Made by a program: the position numbers and the translations under genes. Under the pieces are notes generated by a model. That model did no database searches, was not told the origin of the DNA, and saw nothing but the letters and a program-made list of their open reading frames with translations. A DNA stretch of 64,000 nucleotides from Cupriavidus taiwanensis LMG 19424 (GTDB taxonomy: Bacteria > Pseudomonadota > Gammaproteobacteria > Burkholderiales > Burkholderiaceae): assembly GCF_000069785.1 (NCBI RefSeq), contig NC_010529.1, positions 447,059-511,058 on the forward strand, in the 5' to 3' direction. Each line of letters starts with the position of its first letter. Within the stretch, counting starts at the first letter, position 1. Positions 37,269 through 47,703 of the stretch are shown piece by piece.

Positions 37269-38003
37269 GCACTTGATAGCCATTTAACTATCTGGCGGCG
37301 TGGCGCTAATTTGTCCGCGAGTTTGGCACCATCGTCGCTCCTTTGTATTTTTTTCCGGAAATCGCTGGGAAGATATGCGCAATTCAGGATTGTAATTACC
37401 ACTTCCACAAGACCCTCGCAGCAGGGCATATAATATTTGAGTGCTTTCGTTATCCGCAAGTGGCGCCAGCAATCGGTGCGTTGTAGTAGTGGGAGCAGAC
37501 TGAATCGTCGGGCGCTAAAGTACGGCCCAGCCACATCCGTTGGTCGCCCGATTTCTGCACTTCCCCAACCGGTCGGAAATTACTGTGGCGTCAGGTCGGT
37601 TCTTGACGCGGGTGAAGCGGCGTATCGCCTCTTGATGATCTTGGGCATGTATGGATCTGCGCCGCCTGCCGAATTTGGATCGACGTGCGCAAATGGAGCA
37701 AGAACAACATGCCACTGGGTCGGCTTGCCAACGCAGCGTTGCGGGAGCGAAAGGTCCAATTGCACGATGCGCTCGAACTATTAGTCGCTGTAAAGATTAG
37801 GCGCGACGGTGTCGTTGACTTCAACGCCCGGGGCATGAAATGTTTTTTTTCGCATCGCTTGATCTGAATGTCGCAACCCCGAGCATTCATGTGTTGTCGC
37901 TGGAACAATGCGAACAAGCACTCCAGTACATCGTGGAGTCTCATGCTTCGCGCTGAGCAACTCCTTGAACCTGAACTCAATCGAGGCGGCTCCGCGCCGC
38001 TAG
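37269..38003. other. 735-base stretch with no recognisable gene
   Basis: Short open frames exist in several phases (for example RKWSKNNMPLGRLANAALRE at 37690-37750) but none matches a family I recognise and none has a good ribosome-binding site. Likely decayed DNA between the cold-shock gene and IS5-2. Confidence 0.4.
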
Positions 38004-39194
38004 GGATACTCTGCACAAACGCGAATCGAGTGTGCTTGGCCGTTTAACAGGAAGCTGAATGCGCCACGACGCCAACCTATCAGCTCGGAGCGAAGCTATC
38101 TCGCACGCGCGAAGCAGCATTCGCGGGCTGCGCGCGAGGCATCGGCGTGAGCCAGAAACGCGCTCATGCCCCGGCAGCCAGCAGTTTGCCGCGCGCCATC
38201 CACAAGTTGGACAGTGCGAACAAGGTCATGAGTTGCGCGGTGTTCTTCCTCAGCCCTCGATAGCGGACCTTGGTGTAGCCGAACTGCCGCTTGATGACCC
38301 GGAACGGATGCTCGACCTTGGCCCGGATGCCCGCCTTGATTCGCTCGACCTGATCGACGAGCGCGCCAAGTGGTTTGCTTTGGTCCAGGACGCGACGTTT
38401 GCCTGGCTTCATCGCTACGTGCCAGTTCACGCCCGCCCGCGCGTCCGGACGCTTCTCCACGCCCTGATAGCCCGCATCGCCGAACGCGTCGGTTTCCTCT
38501 CCATGCAGCAGGCTGTTGCCCTCAACCACGTCGTTGACCTTGCCCGCCGTGCCCCGCACCGTGTGCACCAGCCCGCTTTCGGCGTCCACGCCAATGTGCG
38601 CTTTCATGCCGAAATACCACTGGTTTCCTTTCTTGCTCTGGTGCATCTCTGGGTCGCGTTCGCCCGACCCATTCTTGGTCGAACTCGGTGCGCTGATCAG
38701 TGTCGCGTCCACCACCGTGCCCGCGCGCAGCATCAATCCCTTGTCGCGAAGGATGTCGTTGACCAGCGCGAGGATCTGAGCGGCCAGCTTGTGCTTCTCC
38801 AGCAGGTGACGGAACCGCAGGATGGTGCTCTCGTCGGGCAGCCTCACCGTCCAGTTGTCCAGCCCGGCGAACTCCCGATACAGCGGCACGTCGTGCAGCG
38901 CTTCTTCCATCGCCGGGTCCGACAGGCCGAACCATTGCTGAAGGAAGTGGATGCGCAGCATTGCCTCGACCGCGAACGGGGGACGGCCGCGCTTGCCTTC
39001 CGGGGCGTACGGAGCGATCAGCATCACCAGATCGGCCCATGGCACCACACGGTTCATCTCGTCCAGGAATTCGCGCTTGCGGGTGCGCTTGGTCGACAAG
39101 TTCAGTCCAAGGTCAGTTTGTTTCATGCGCCACATGCTCGCTGGCTCGACGATTCATTGCAAGCACATCCGCCGGCTAATTGTGCAGAGCATCC
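38004..39194 (-). mobile_element. IS5-family insertion sequence, copy 2
   Basis: 1191 bp, flanked by CTAG on the left and TTAG on the right. The right TTAG is shared with the start of the IS1182-type fragment B. Confidence 0.92.
38164..39126 (-). CDS. tnp: IS5-family transposase, intact, copy 2
   Basis: Identical protein to 9657-10619, with VVDATLI, FGDAGYQG and KVEHPFRVIKRQFG catalytic regions. Confidence 0.92.
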   Translation of the reverse strand: MKQTDLGLNLSTKRTRKREFLDEMNRVVPWADLVMLIAPYAPEGKRGRPPFAVEAMLRIHFLQQWFGLSDPAMEEALHDVPLYREFAGLDNWTVRLPDESTILRFRHLLEKHKLAAQILALVNDILRDKGLMLRAGTVVDATLISAPSSTKNGSGERDPEMHQSKKGNQWYFGMKAHIGVDAESGLVHTVRGTAGKVNDVVEGNSLLHGEETDAFGDAGYQGVEKRPDARAGVNWHVAMKPGKRRVLDQSKPLGALVDQVERIKAGIRAKVEHPFRVIKRQFGYTKVRYRGLRKNTAQLMTLFALSNLWMARGKLLAAGA

Positions 39195-39198
39195 TTAG

Positions 39199-39851
39199 CA
39201 GGCCGCTGAAATACCTCCAGCGGACGTCAGCGCGACGACTGGCTGAAGCGTTGCTTTGAGGATCCCATCCAATCCCACATTCATGCGCGGCGCAGATACC
39301 TTCACGGGAAGCTTGTTCACTATGCGGAGGCTGGAGGATTTCGTGCCGCAGTCCCATCCGCTGCGCTCGATCCGGACTATGGCCAACCAGGCGCTGGTGA
39401 AGATGGACCGGCTGTTCGCGCAGATGTACGAGGCCGATATCAAGGGTGGCCGCCCCAGTATCGCGCCGGAGAAGTTGCTGCGGGCCATGCTGCTGCAGGT
39501 GCTCTACAGCATTCGCTCTGAGCGCCAGCTCATGGAGCAGACGCAATACAACCTGCTGTTTCGCTGGTTCATCGGGCTGTCGATGGACGACTCAGTTTGG
39601 GTGCCCACGGTCTTCACCAAGAACCGCGAGCGACTGATCAAGCATGATGCGGTGATCCAGTTTTTCAACGAGGTGCTGGCCATCGCGCAGAAGAAGAACT
39701 GGCTGTCGGGTGAGCACTTCAGCGTGGACGGCACGCTGATACAGGCGTGGGCAGGCCACAAGAGCTTCGTGCGCAAGGATGGCGACGACCAAGACGATGA
39801 CGCCGGCGGCAGCTTCAAAGGTCGCAAGCGCAGCAACGAGACACACGAATC
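39199..39851 (+). mobile_element. IS5/IS1182-type element, left half only (B)
   Basis: Begins CAGGCCGCTGAAATACCTCC after TTAG and encodes the first ~190 residues of the transposase (from ATG 39283). It stops at NETHES, where an unrelated IS66 scrap follows; no catalytic Glu remains. Confidence 0.9.
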
Positions 39852-39935
39852 ACGTTTCCGACTGCGTCGAGAGCGTCAATAGCCGCTCTCGCAACCACAC
39901 TTCGAAGCTGTCCAGTAGGGGCCGGGACCTCCTTT
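39852..39935 (-). pseudogene. IS66 TnpC scrap
   Basis: The reverse strand reads RQQRRSRPLLDSFEVWLRER then LLTLSTQSE, resembling the IS66 TnpC segment that normally reads (Q)ARPLL(D/A)xLxxWLxxTLxxLSxKS. Only about 28 codons. Confidence 0.5.
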
Positions 39936-39990
39936 GCTGCCGCACCTGTTGAAGTTCGAGCCCGAGCCAGGCAGTGGCTCCAGATTCGCC

Positions 39991-40083
39991 GGCGCCATTA
40001 CGCCGGTGATTCCCTGGCGCCATTACGCCGAAGATCTGGTGGCGCCAATACGCCGGCGACGGATTGGCTCCATCATGCCGGCG
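39991..40083. repeat. Tandem motif array at the left end of IS21-b
   Basis: Four units of GGCGCCATTACGCCG (with variants GGCGCCAATACGCCG and GGCTCCATCATGCCG) at 24-35 bp spacing. Interpreted as IstA-binding terminal repeats. The motif differs from those of the other IS21 elements here. Confidence 0.7.
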
Positions 40084-40156
40084 ATTCACATTCAGCATGT
40101 AGTTGATGGCTTTGGTCGTCCATTACGGCGGCGATCTCCTTTCATTGACCGCTACG

Positions 40157-40177
40157 CTTCCGGCTTTTGGCCGGAAG
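40157..40177 (+). promoter_or_regulatory. Hairpin overlapping the istA ribosome-binding site
   Basis: CTTCCGGC - TTTTG - GCCGGAAG, 8-bp stem immediately before GGGAGC-ATG of istA. It occludes part of the Shine-Dalgarno sequence GGAAGGGAG. Confidence 0.5.
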
Positions 40178-40953
40178 GGAGCATGAACAGAAGGTTCGAG
40201 ATGTTTCATTACCGACAGGTCCTGGTGCGGATGCGCCAGGGCGATTCTGACCGGGACATCGCCCGATCCAAGACGATGGGGCGGCGCAAGCTGTCCCAGG
40301 TCCGAGAGACCGCGAGCAACCGGGGCTGGCTAGGTCCCGACACCCCGTTGCCCACCGACGCGGAGCTGGCCGAGGTCTTCGGCCGCGACAGCATGGCAGC
40401 ACCGTTGCCCCCCAGTTGCGTGTCGCCGCTGGAAGCCTGGCGCGAACAGATTGTGCAGTGGCACGCGGCCGGCATTCAGGGCACGACGATCCTCAGCGCC
40501 CTCGAGCGCAACCATGGTTACTGCGGTAGCACGTCGTCCATTTACCGGTTCCTCAAGCAAATCAAGGAATCTGAGGTACCGGAAGTCCCCATGCGGCTAG
40601 AGTTCAAGCCGGCTGAGGCCGCGCAGATTGACTTTGGCGCCGGCCCGACGCTCACCGATGTGTATACCGGCGAGATCCACAAGACCTGGTACTTTGTCAT
40701 GACGCTTTGCTGGTCCCGGCACCAGTACGTCGAGATCGTGCGCGACCAGACCATTGCCACCTGGCTGCAGTGTCACCGACATGCCTTCGAATGGTTTCAT
40801 GGGGTGCCGGTGCGGCTCATCATCGATAACCCCAAGTGCGCCATCACCAGGGCCTGCATCTACGAACCGGAAGTTCAGCGGGCCTACGCGCAATGTGCCG
40901 AGGGCTATGGCTTCCGCATTGACCCCTGTCCGCCACGGGACCCACAGAAAAAG

Positions 40954-42256
40954 GGTTCATCGAGGAATTCCGGGGAAGGCTGCGCGGATTTTGAGGAAGA
41001 AGTATTCCTCGTCGCGATAGCCGTACGCGCGGCGCTTGATGACCTTGATGGTGTTGTTGATGCCTTCGACCACGCTGGTGTTCAATGGGTGGCGGCAGCG
41101 GGCCAAGATGCCATGCCAGTAGCCTTGCAGGCGCTTCGCAAACAACTCCAGGGCAGGTATTCGGCTCTGCCGAGCCTGCTCGCACCATTGCTCCCAAGCT
41201 TTTTGCGCCCACGCCGGGCGGCGGTAGAACCATAGCCGCTTTAGCTCGTCGCGCAACAGATAGACTGTCAGCAATGGCCGGTTCGCCTCCAGGACCTCAT
41301 CCAGATGAACCGCCTGGGGGACGCTCAAGTTCTCCCGATTCCGCAGCAGTAGCCAGCGTGTGGACTTGAGCACCCGTCTGGCCGGCCGATCGTGCCGCAG
41401 CTGATTGGCCTGATCCACCCGTACTCGGTCGATGACCTCACGCCCGTACTTAGCTACCACGTGGAACAGGTCGAAGACCACCTCTGCTTGCGGGCAATGC
41501 GCCCGGATCTCCAACTCATACGCGGTCGTCATGTCGATGGCGACGGCCTCGATGCGCTGCGCAACGCCGGCGGGGAGCTGCTCAAAGAAGGCTCGGGCGG
41601 TCTCGCGTGAGCGCCCCTGTCCGATCCAGAGCACCTGCCGCCCAATGGGGTCGACTACCACCGTGGCATATCGATGCCCCTTGTGTAGCGCGAACTCATC
41701 CATGGCCAGGTAGCGGATATTGGACCAGTCCGGCTCGGCCACTGCCTCACGCAAGCGAGCCTTATCGATCGATTTAACTGTGTGCCAGCCCAGATCGTAG
41801 AAGGCCGCCACCGCCTGCACCGTACAGTGGCGCAACAAGTGGCCGCAAGCCTGGGCCAAGCGGGCCGTCACGCGTTGGTAGCGCCCAAGCCATTCCAGCC
41901 GCTCCAGCCTCGGACCGCCGCAACGGTCGCACCAAACGCGCCGGCGCGGCACGTGCAGTACGACCCGATACTCGAACAGCGGAAGGTCCCGGACTCGCCT
42001 GACCACTGTCTCATGCACCTGATGGCAGCGCGCGCCACACTCCTCGCAATGCATGACCTTGCTGACCGGCTTCAAGTACAACGACAGCGTACGGCTCTCT
42101 CCCTCCGGCCATTCCACGCGCTCCAGCCGGTAGCCCTTCCAGCAACCCAGTGCTTGCAGCGTCTTGCGATCCAGCACACATCCCCCTGATACCTGAAGAA
42201 ACAGACATCAGCATACAAAATGTGCTCTTTCGGGCCACGGTTTTCTGCGAAGAACC
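40954..42256 (-). mobile_element. ISL3-family insertion sequence, intact
   Basis: 1303 bp with ends GGTTCATCGAGGAATTCCGG and (inverted) GGTTCTTCGCAGAAAACCGT, and a perfect 8-bp target duplication in istA of IS21-b. Confidence 0.95.
40957..42177 (-). CDS. tnp: ISL3-family transposase
   Basis: 406 residues. The N-terminal zinc ribbon has CEECGARC and a WCDRCGGP pair, followed by a helix-turn-helix. The DDE core has RYLAMDEFALHKGHRYATVV (Asp), AVAIDMTTAYELEIR (Asp) and the C-terminal NTSVVEGINNTIKVIKRRAY with the catalytic Glu and then GYRDEEYFFLKIRAAF. Intact and probably active. Confidence 0.95.
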   Translation of the reverse strand: MLDRKTLQALGCWKGYRLERVEWPEGESRTLSLYLKPVSKVMHCEECGARCHQVHETVVRRVRDLPLFEYRVVLHVPRRRVWCDRCGGPRLERLEWLGRYQRVTARLAQACGHLLRHCTVQAVAAFYDLGWHTVKSIDKARLREAVAEPDWSNIRYLAMDEFALHKGHRYATVVVDPIGRQVLWIGQGRSRETARAFFEQLPAGVAQRIEAVAIDMTTAYELEIRAHCPQAEVVFDLFHVVAKYGREVIDRVRVDQANQLRHDRPARRVLKSTRWLLLRNRENLSVPQAVHLDEVLEANRPLLTVYLLRDELKRLWFYRRPAWAQKAWEQWCEQARQSRIPALELFAKRLQGYWHGILARCRHPLNTSVVEGINNTIKVIKRRAYGYRDEEYFFLKIRAAFPGIPR

Positions 42257-42470
42257 AGAAAAAGGGCATCGTGGAATCGGGAGTCAAGTACGTAAAGAAC
42301 AGCTTCGGGCCGCTGCGCGACTTCCGCGACCTCGCCGATGCCAACCGCCAGGTGCGCGCCTGGGTCATGGCCGAGGCCGGCACTCGCATCCACGGCACGA
42401 CGCGCCAGCAGCTGTTGACGGCGGTGTAAAAGCGGCAGTAAATGGCGGCGTACGGTTGGGTAAGAAGGTC

Positions 42471-42504
42471 AACAGCAAGGGGCCGCATGCGGCCCCTTGC
42501 TGTT
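42471..42504. terminator. 34-bp perfect palindrome between convergent genes
   Basis: AACAGCAAGGGGCCGCA followed by its exact complement TGCGGCCCCTTGCTGTT. It lies just past the end of the last IS21-c gene and past the truncated istA of IS21-b. Probably a bidirectional terminator. Confidence 0.6.
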
Positions 42505-42520
42505 TGGGTTGGACAGCAGG

Positions 42521-42727
42521 TTAGAACGGATCGTCGAGGCTTTTCTCGGGGGGCGAGCGCTGCTCACTCAGCAGGTCATGCAATGCGAGCTGGTAGTGAG
42601 CGCAGATCCGCTCGCGTAGATCGTCGATGAGTTCGACGACGGCGAGCGCCTGCTCAGCGGACCAGTTGTCTGGGATCAGGAAGTCGAGCCCCTGGGTGAT
42701 GCCTGACGGCAGATGCAGATGCGTCAT
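42521..42727 (-). CDS. Small protein at the end of the IS21-c operon
   Basis: 68 residues, MTHLHLPSGITQGLDFLIPD then WSAEQALAVVELIDDLRERI. Predicted alpha-helical with an acidic C-terminus; no family recognised. Its start overlaps the istB stop as ATGA, so it is translated with istB. Its inclusion inside the element suggests an accessory role in transposition or regulation. Confidence 0.65.
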   Translation of the reverse strand: MTHLHLPSGITQGLDFLIPDNWSAEQALAVVELIDDLRERICAHYQLALHDLLSEQRSPPEKSLDDPF

Positions 42728-43477
42728 GATGGTTTTTTCTCCGCCCGGGCCACGCTGCGTTTCTTTGCTCGCTGATCGGCCCGCTCGCGCGCTTCCTTGA
42801 CGCGATACGACTCGCCCTCGATCGCGATGACTTCGGCACGATGCACCAGTCGGTCAACCAGCGAGACGACGCAGGCGGCATTCGGGAACACCTCAGACCA
42901 TTCGACGAATGGTCTGTTTGTTGTAACCACCGTACTGGTGGCGCCATATCGGCGACTGATGAGCTCGAACAGCAGATCGGCATGTCGGTTTGAGTACGAC
43001 AGGTAGCCGACCTCGTCGATGACCAGCACGTCCGGCGAGGCATAGCGGTGCAGGCGCCGACGCAAGGCCGAATCGCTGTCAAGAGCGGCCAGCTCGCCGA
43101 GCATCTGGCAGGCGGTGGTGAACAGCGCCGTGTGCCCGTGGACGAGCGCCTGATAGGCCAGATTCAGCGCCAGGGTCGATTTGCCGACGCCGTTCGGGCC
43201 GATCAGCACGACGTTGGCCGAGTCCTTGACGAACTCCAGCTACATCAATTCCTCGACGGCGGCCCGGTCGCAGCGCGTCGGCCACGTCCAGTCGAAGTCG
43301 CACAATGGCTTGAAGTTGCCCAGGCGGGCATCCCGGATGCGTCGCTCCAGCGAGCGACGCGAGCGCTCCTCTTCTTCCCATTGCAGCAGCGGCGCTACCC
43401 ATCCAGCATCAGCGACCTCCGGCCAGTGCGCCAGCAGCCCATGCAGGCGCAAGGCATTCGTACGGCTTTGCAGGTTC

Positions 43478-43491
<14 letters not shown>
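42724..43491 (-). pseudogene. istB: IstB helper ATPase of IS21-c with one internal stop codon
   Basis: The start MNTPENLQSRTNALRLHGLL overlaps the istA end. After RCDRAAVEELM there is a TAG at 43240-43242, then LEFVKDSANVVLIGPNGVGK (Walker A), ASPDVLVIDEVGYLSYSNRH (Walker B), STVVTTNRPFVEWSEVFPNA and the end at RAEKKPS. Apart from the TAG (one base from GAG) the gene is complete, so it may be a very recent nonsense mutation. Confidence 0.85.
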
Positions 43492-44976
<1,485 letters not shown>

Positions 44977-44980
<4 letters not shown>

Positions 44981-45420
44981 GGGTCGTGTCCTGTGCGGTC
45001 AGTCGTACGAACATCACGGAAGACCCTACGACGCAGTGGTCCGAGGCGAACAAAGCCCGAGTATGCGCAACGGCAGAAGTGGCAATGCTCAGACACAGGT
45101 ATTGAGGCGCCAGCGGGCGCCGGTGCTCTGGCCGGCGTCGTCAAGGTCAGCGGCAGTAGAGCATCGGCGGCCTGCGCGACGGAACCCTGATGCGTCACTT
45201 TCTTTTGGCGACAGCGATAGCGGCGCATCCGCTCCGCGTGCGCCAGGCGGCCGCGGCGGCTGTGTTGGTAGCGCTGAGCGGCCTCGCGCAGACTGGCGCG
45301 GCGCGCTGCTTGCGAGCAGCCGCCATTGCAGTAGACCTGACCGCGGTCGCAGCGGCGGCAAACAATGACCTGCGCCCGGCAATGAGCGCACACAAAGAGG
45401 CGGCCCGTGGCCGGCATCGG
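44977..45420 (-). CDS. Cysteine-rich zinc-finger-like protein, first gene of IS21-c
   Basis: 147 residues from MPATGRLFVCAHCRAQVIVC. The N-terminus has paired cysteines (CAHC, CRRC, then YCNGGCSQAARR), a likely zinc-binding module. A basic stretch with arginine-rich repeats (RYQHSRRGRLAHAERMRRYR) and a C-terminal SEHCHFC pair follow. It probably binds DNA or RNA. The first ATG after the GC-rich leader was chosen; the frame extends 32 codons upstream. Its stop overlaps the istA start (ATGA), so it is part of the element. Confidence 0.6.
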
Positions 45421-45625
45421 CAATCCCCCGTTATGCCGAAACGGCCTCGACGGGCTGGACGAGCCGTGCCATACTGGCCCGGCACGCGCGCCCTTGGCAC
45501 GAGTGGGGCACGACATCGGGATGAACTTGGCGGTTTGGACCGGTGTCGTGCCTGTTTCTTTTCGGCGGTAAATCCGACCTTTTTACCGCATCCCTACTGC
45601 GACGTCACCACCTTGCGGAATGCCC

Positions 45626-45680
45626 GTCACCGGGCGCGTCTGCACTCGCCCTACGGGCTCGTTCCGACGCGCCCGGTGAC
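45626..45680. repeat. 15-bp perfect inverted repeat outside IS21-c
   Basis: GTCACCGGGCGCGTC and GACGCGCCCGGTGAC separated by 25 bases that contain a second small inverted pair (CCCTACGGG). Possibly a terminator or a secondary-structure target for an insertion sequence. Confidence 0.45.
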
Positions 45681-45786
45681 AACCCTTCAATATCAAATCA
45701 GAAGACCTTGGGACAGTCCTGCAATGCAGGAGTTGTTCTGCATCTTTAAGCTACGCCACCGTTTAGTGCCGGTTTTAAACAGCCGT

Positions 45787-45894
45787 TCACAAGGGCAGCA
45801 GAGCCTCATAGTCGTCGGCTGTCTGTGCCTGTGGCAACGCCTTGAACAAGGCAACGAGATACTGATACGGATCTACGTCGTTGGCCTTACAGGT
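45787..45894 (-). pseudogene. IS66 TnpC C-terminal scrap
   Basis: The reverse strand gives TCKANDVDPYQYLVALFKAL then PQAQTADDYEALLPL and a stop, the C-terminus of one IS66 TnpC subfamily. The rest of the gene is absent. Confidence 0.75.
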
Positions 45895-45919
45895 TTTTCA
45901 CTCCACCCGAATCCAACCG

Positions 45920-45966
45920 GCGATTCCACGGCAAAGCAACCATGGATTCCACGGGAAGCCGACCAT
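45920..45966. repeat. Two-unit motif repeat of a further IS21 end (IS21-d)
   Basis: GATTCCACGG occurs twice, 22 bases apart, each followed by AAGC(A/C)(A/G)ACC, upstream of an istB remnant. Similar in layout to the other IS21 end arrays. Confidence 0.5.
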
Positions 45967-46029
45967 CTTGCCGGGGTAGGAAATCCCGCCTGGTAGAGCG
46001 CTGGGATGCAGGGATAACCATGGCACTCT

Positions 46030-46567
46030 CGATCGCAGGTCAGCATCGACCAGCTCGGCTTCGAAGAACGTCTCGGGCTGCTCGTCGAACGCGAATGCAG
46101 CAAGCGCCAGTCGCGCATGTTCTCGGCCCGGCTGCGGCGCGCACAACTTCGCTTCCCAGACGCCGTCCCCGAGGACATCAACTACCGCGCTGCCCGCCGC
46201 CTGGACCGGGCCCTGCTGGCCCGCCTGTTGACCGGGGAATGTACTGGGGACACCTGAACGTGATCCTCATCCGCAAGACAAGCCTCGGCAAGAGCTGGCT
46301 GGCGTACGCCTTGGCGAACCAGGCTTGCCGACATGGCTACTCCGTCGGCTACCTGCGCATGCCGAAGTTCAGGGAGGAGATGGCTATGGTCGATGGCAGC
46401 GGGCGCTTCGGGACGTTGCTGGCCCAATGGGCCAAACCCGACATTCTAGTGGTGGACGACTTTGCGACGACGCCCCTTGCCGACTAGGCGCGCCGTGATC
46501 TGCTTGGCCTGCTGGATGTTCAGCACGGCTCGCGCTCAACCGTCGTCACCAGTCAAATCCCCGCTCC
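46030..46567 (+). pseudogene. istB: IstB ATPase remnant (IS21-d)
   Basis: Across one frame shift: GFEERLGLLVERECSKRQSR, then RKTSLGKSWLAYALANQACR (Walker A with its first Gly changed to Arg), PDILVVDDFATTPLAD (Walker B) and an in-frame TAG, then LGLLDVQHGSRSTVVTSQIP. Both termini are missing. Cut on the right by an IS5 end. Confidence 0.85.
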
Positions 46568-46650
46568 GGGCTGATAGGTTGGAGTCGTGGCGCATTCAGC
46601 TCCCTGTTAAACGGCCAAGCACACTCGATTTGCGTTTGTGCAGAGTATCC
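46568..46650 (-). mobile_element. IS5 end scrap
   Basis: 83 bp identical or nearly so to the end of the intact IS5 copies (complement of GGATACTCTGCACAAACGCG onward), followed by TTAA. It marks a third IS5 insertion of which one end is left. Confidence 0.88.
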
Positions 46651-46986
46651 TTAACCATTCTTCTCAAGAGTGATTTGAAGCCTTTCTTTAGGTGTCACGG
46701 TTGCTTCGTAGATTGCGATGTGATCGTTCGACGCGAAAGTAACGTGCGGCGTTCCTTGAACATGACCCAACTGTGGGTTCACCGTATGCCCGTAGGGCGT
46801 CACTGCGACCGCATCGCCCGGCACGCCTATCTCGTCGAGCGTGAGGGTTCTAGACTGCATCGCGGGATAATCGCCGCTCGATATCGTCGTGGCATGCCAC
46901 GTGCCGTCGCTACTCTGCCACTGGACTGAGAAGCAGAACACATAGCCGGTTTTGTTTTTTACTGTGATCTTTTGAGCCTGGATCAT
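46651..46986 (-). CDS. Unrecognised small beta-rich protein
   Basis: 111 residues from MIQAQKITVKNKTGYVFCFS. Alternating polar/hydrophobic strands with many Thr, Val and aromatic residues (VQWQSSDGTWHATTISSGDY, DEIGVPGDAVAVTPYGHTVN, ASNDHIAIYEATVTPKERLQ) suggest an all-beta sandwich. One cysteine, no signal peptide. GGGA lies 8 bases before this ATG; an ATG five codons upstream is the alternative. Its TAA stop coincides with the TTAA target of the IS5 scrap, so the natural C-terminus may have been altered. No family recognised; aegerolysin-like and lectin-like folds were considered but the sequence does not clearly match either. Composition is AT-richer than the IS-rich flanks. Confidence 0.6.
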   Translation of the reverse strand: MIQAQKITVKNKTGYVFCFSVQWQSSDGTWHATTISSGDYPAMQSRTLTLDEIGVPGDAVAVTPYGHTVNPQLGHVQGTPHVTFASNDHIAIYEATVTPKERLQITLEKNG

Positions 46987-47301
46987 GATTTTTCCCATGC
47001 GAAGAAATTATAGGAATGACGTAAAGGGACTCTCTGCTTAGCGATGCTCGGTCTTCTCCTTGGTCAGTCGAGATAAGTCGCGCCAAAAGCACTTCTGCGG
47101 CTATAGGAAGAGAAGGTCGCGGGATATCAATAATGAAGTAAATGCAATCTATGTTCCTGGCGCCCAGGAAAACTGATAACCATCCGAAAAGTGAATAAAT
47201 CAATACTTATTCTTGGGTGATTTGTTATAATTGTTATATCATTGAACATCATGTTGTCTTAAACTGTACACCGCTGCCCCCGGTTCCCGCCACTGACCTA
47301 G
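46987..47301. promoter_or_regulatory. AT-rich upstream region of the unknown gene
   Basis: Gene-free, with AT-rich runs such as TTGTTATAATTGTTATATCA near 47222. It probably contains the promoter for the gene at 46986, but no element was pinned down. Confidence 0.3.
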
Positions 47302-47328
47302 CAGGCCGCTGAAATACCTCCAGCGAAC
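47302..47328. mobile_element. IS1182-type left-end scrap
   Basis: CAGGCCGCTGAAATACCTCC then AGCGAACG after CTAG matches the left terminus of copies A and B, then diverges. 47329-47450 is unrecognised. Confidence 0.7.
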
Positions 47329-47703
47329 GTTGTGAAAAACCGCTAACCCACCGGCCCTATCGGGGAAGTCGCACCTCTTCCGCAGCCTCACCGAGGAGCC
47401 CCTCAATCTCGATTTATGCAACAACGCCGCTTCAAGCAATGACGTAGCAAAACTTGATTTTGATCAACAACAGGGAAGTTGGCCATTCTTTCTGCCTTGC
47501 CTCGCACATACCATATTGCCTAGACTTCTCTAGCCATTCCTCGTGCTGTTTCAGGAATGACGAACATAGCGAGTTCGTGCCATTTTGGCATCCAGCAGGA
47601 AATATTGGAATGGAATGGGCCCAGTGTTTTGCCTCGACGGCATTTCTCAAATCTTTGTAATTGTGGCTCGACATTTAAACTTCAAACTTTCAAGGATCCA
47701 ATC

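Larger units (their letters stand above)
40946..42264. repeat. 8-bp target duplication AGAAAAAG flanking ISL3
   Basis: AGAAAAAG at 40946-40953 and 42257-42264 border the ISL3 element exactly, the usual 8 bp for that family. It is the clearest recent insertion in the window. Confidence 0.9.
39946..42429 (+). mobile_element. IS21-family element (IS21-b), interrupted by ISL3, 3' part missing
   Basis: Left end with a tandem array; istA follows but is split by the ISL3 element and cut off at 42429. No istB remains. Its right boundary is the start of IS21-c. Confidence 0.8.
40183..42429 (+). pseudogene. istA: IstA of IS21-b, split by ISL3 and truncated
   Basis: First part (ATG to 40953) reads MNRRFEMFHYRQVLVRMRQG with a helix-turn-helix, then AQIDFGAGPTLTDVYTGEIH (Asp region) and VRLIIDNPKCAITRACIYEP (second Asp), ending at PPRDPQKKG. 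The second part (from 42257) resumes exactly at QKKGIVESGVKYVKNSFGPL with the catalytic Glu and stops after HGTTRQQ. Removing ISL3 and one copy of its AGAAAAAG duplication restores the frame up to the 3' truncation. Confidence 0.9.

Noticed and set aside
37591..38016. 141-codon minus-strand ORF in the gap before IS5-2
   Set aside because: Serine/arginine-rich, no family, no ribosome-binding site; likely random.
45626..45680. Integron attC site
   Set aside because: The fold resembles one, but the GTTRRRY core and its inverse are absent and there is no integrase or cassette gene nearby.
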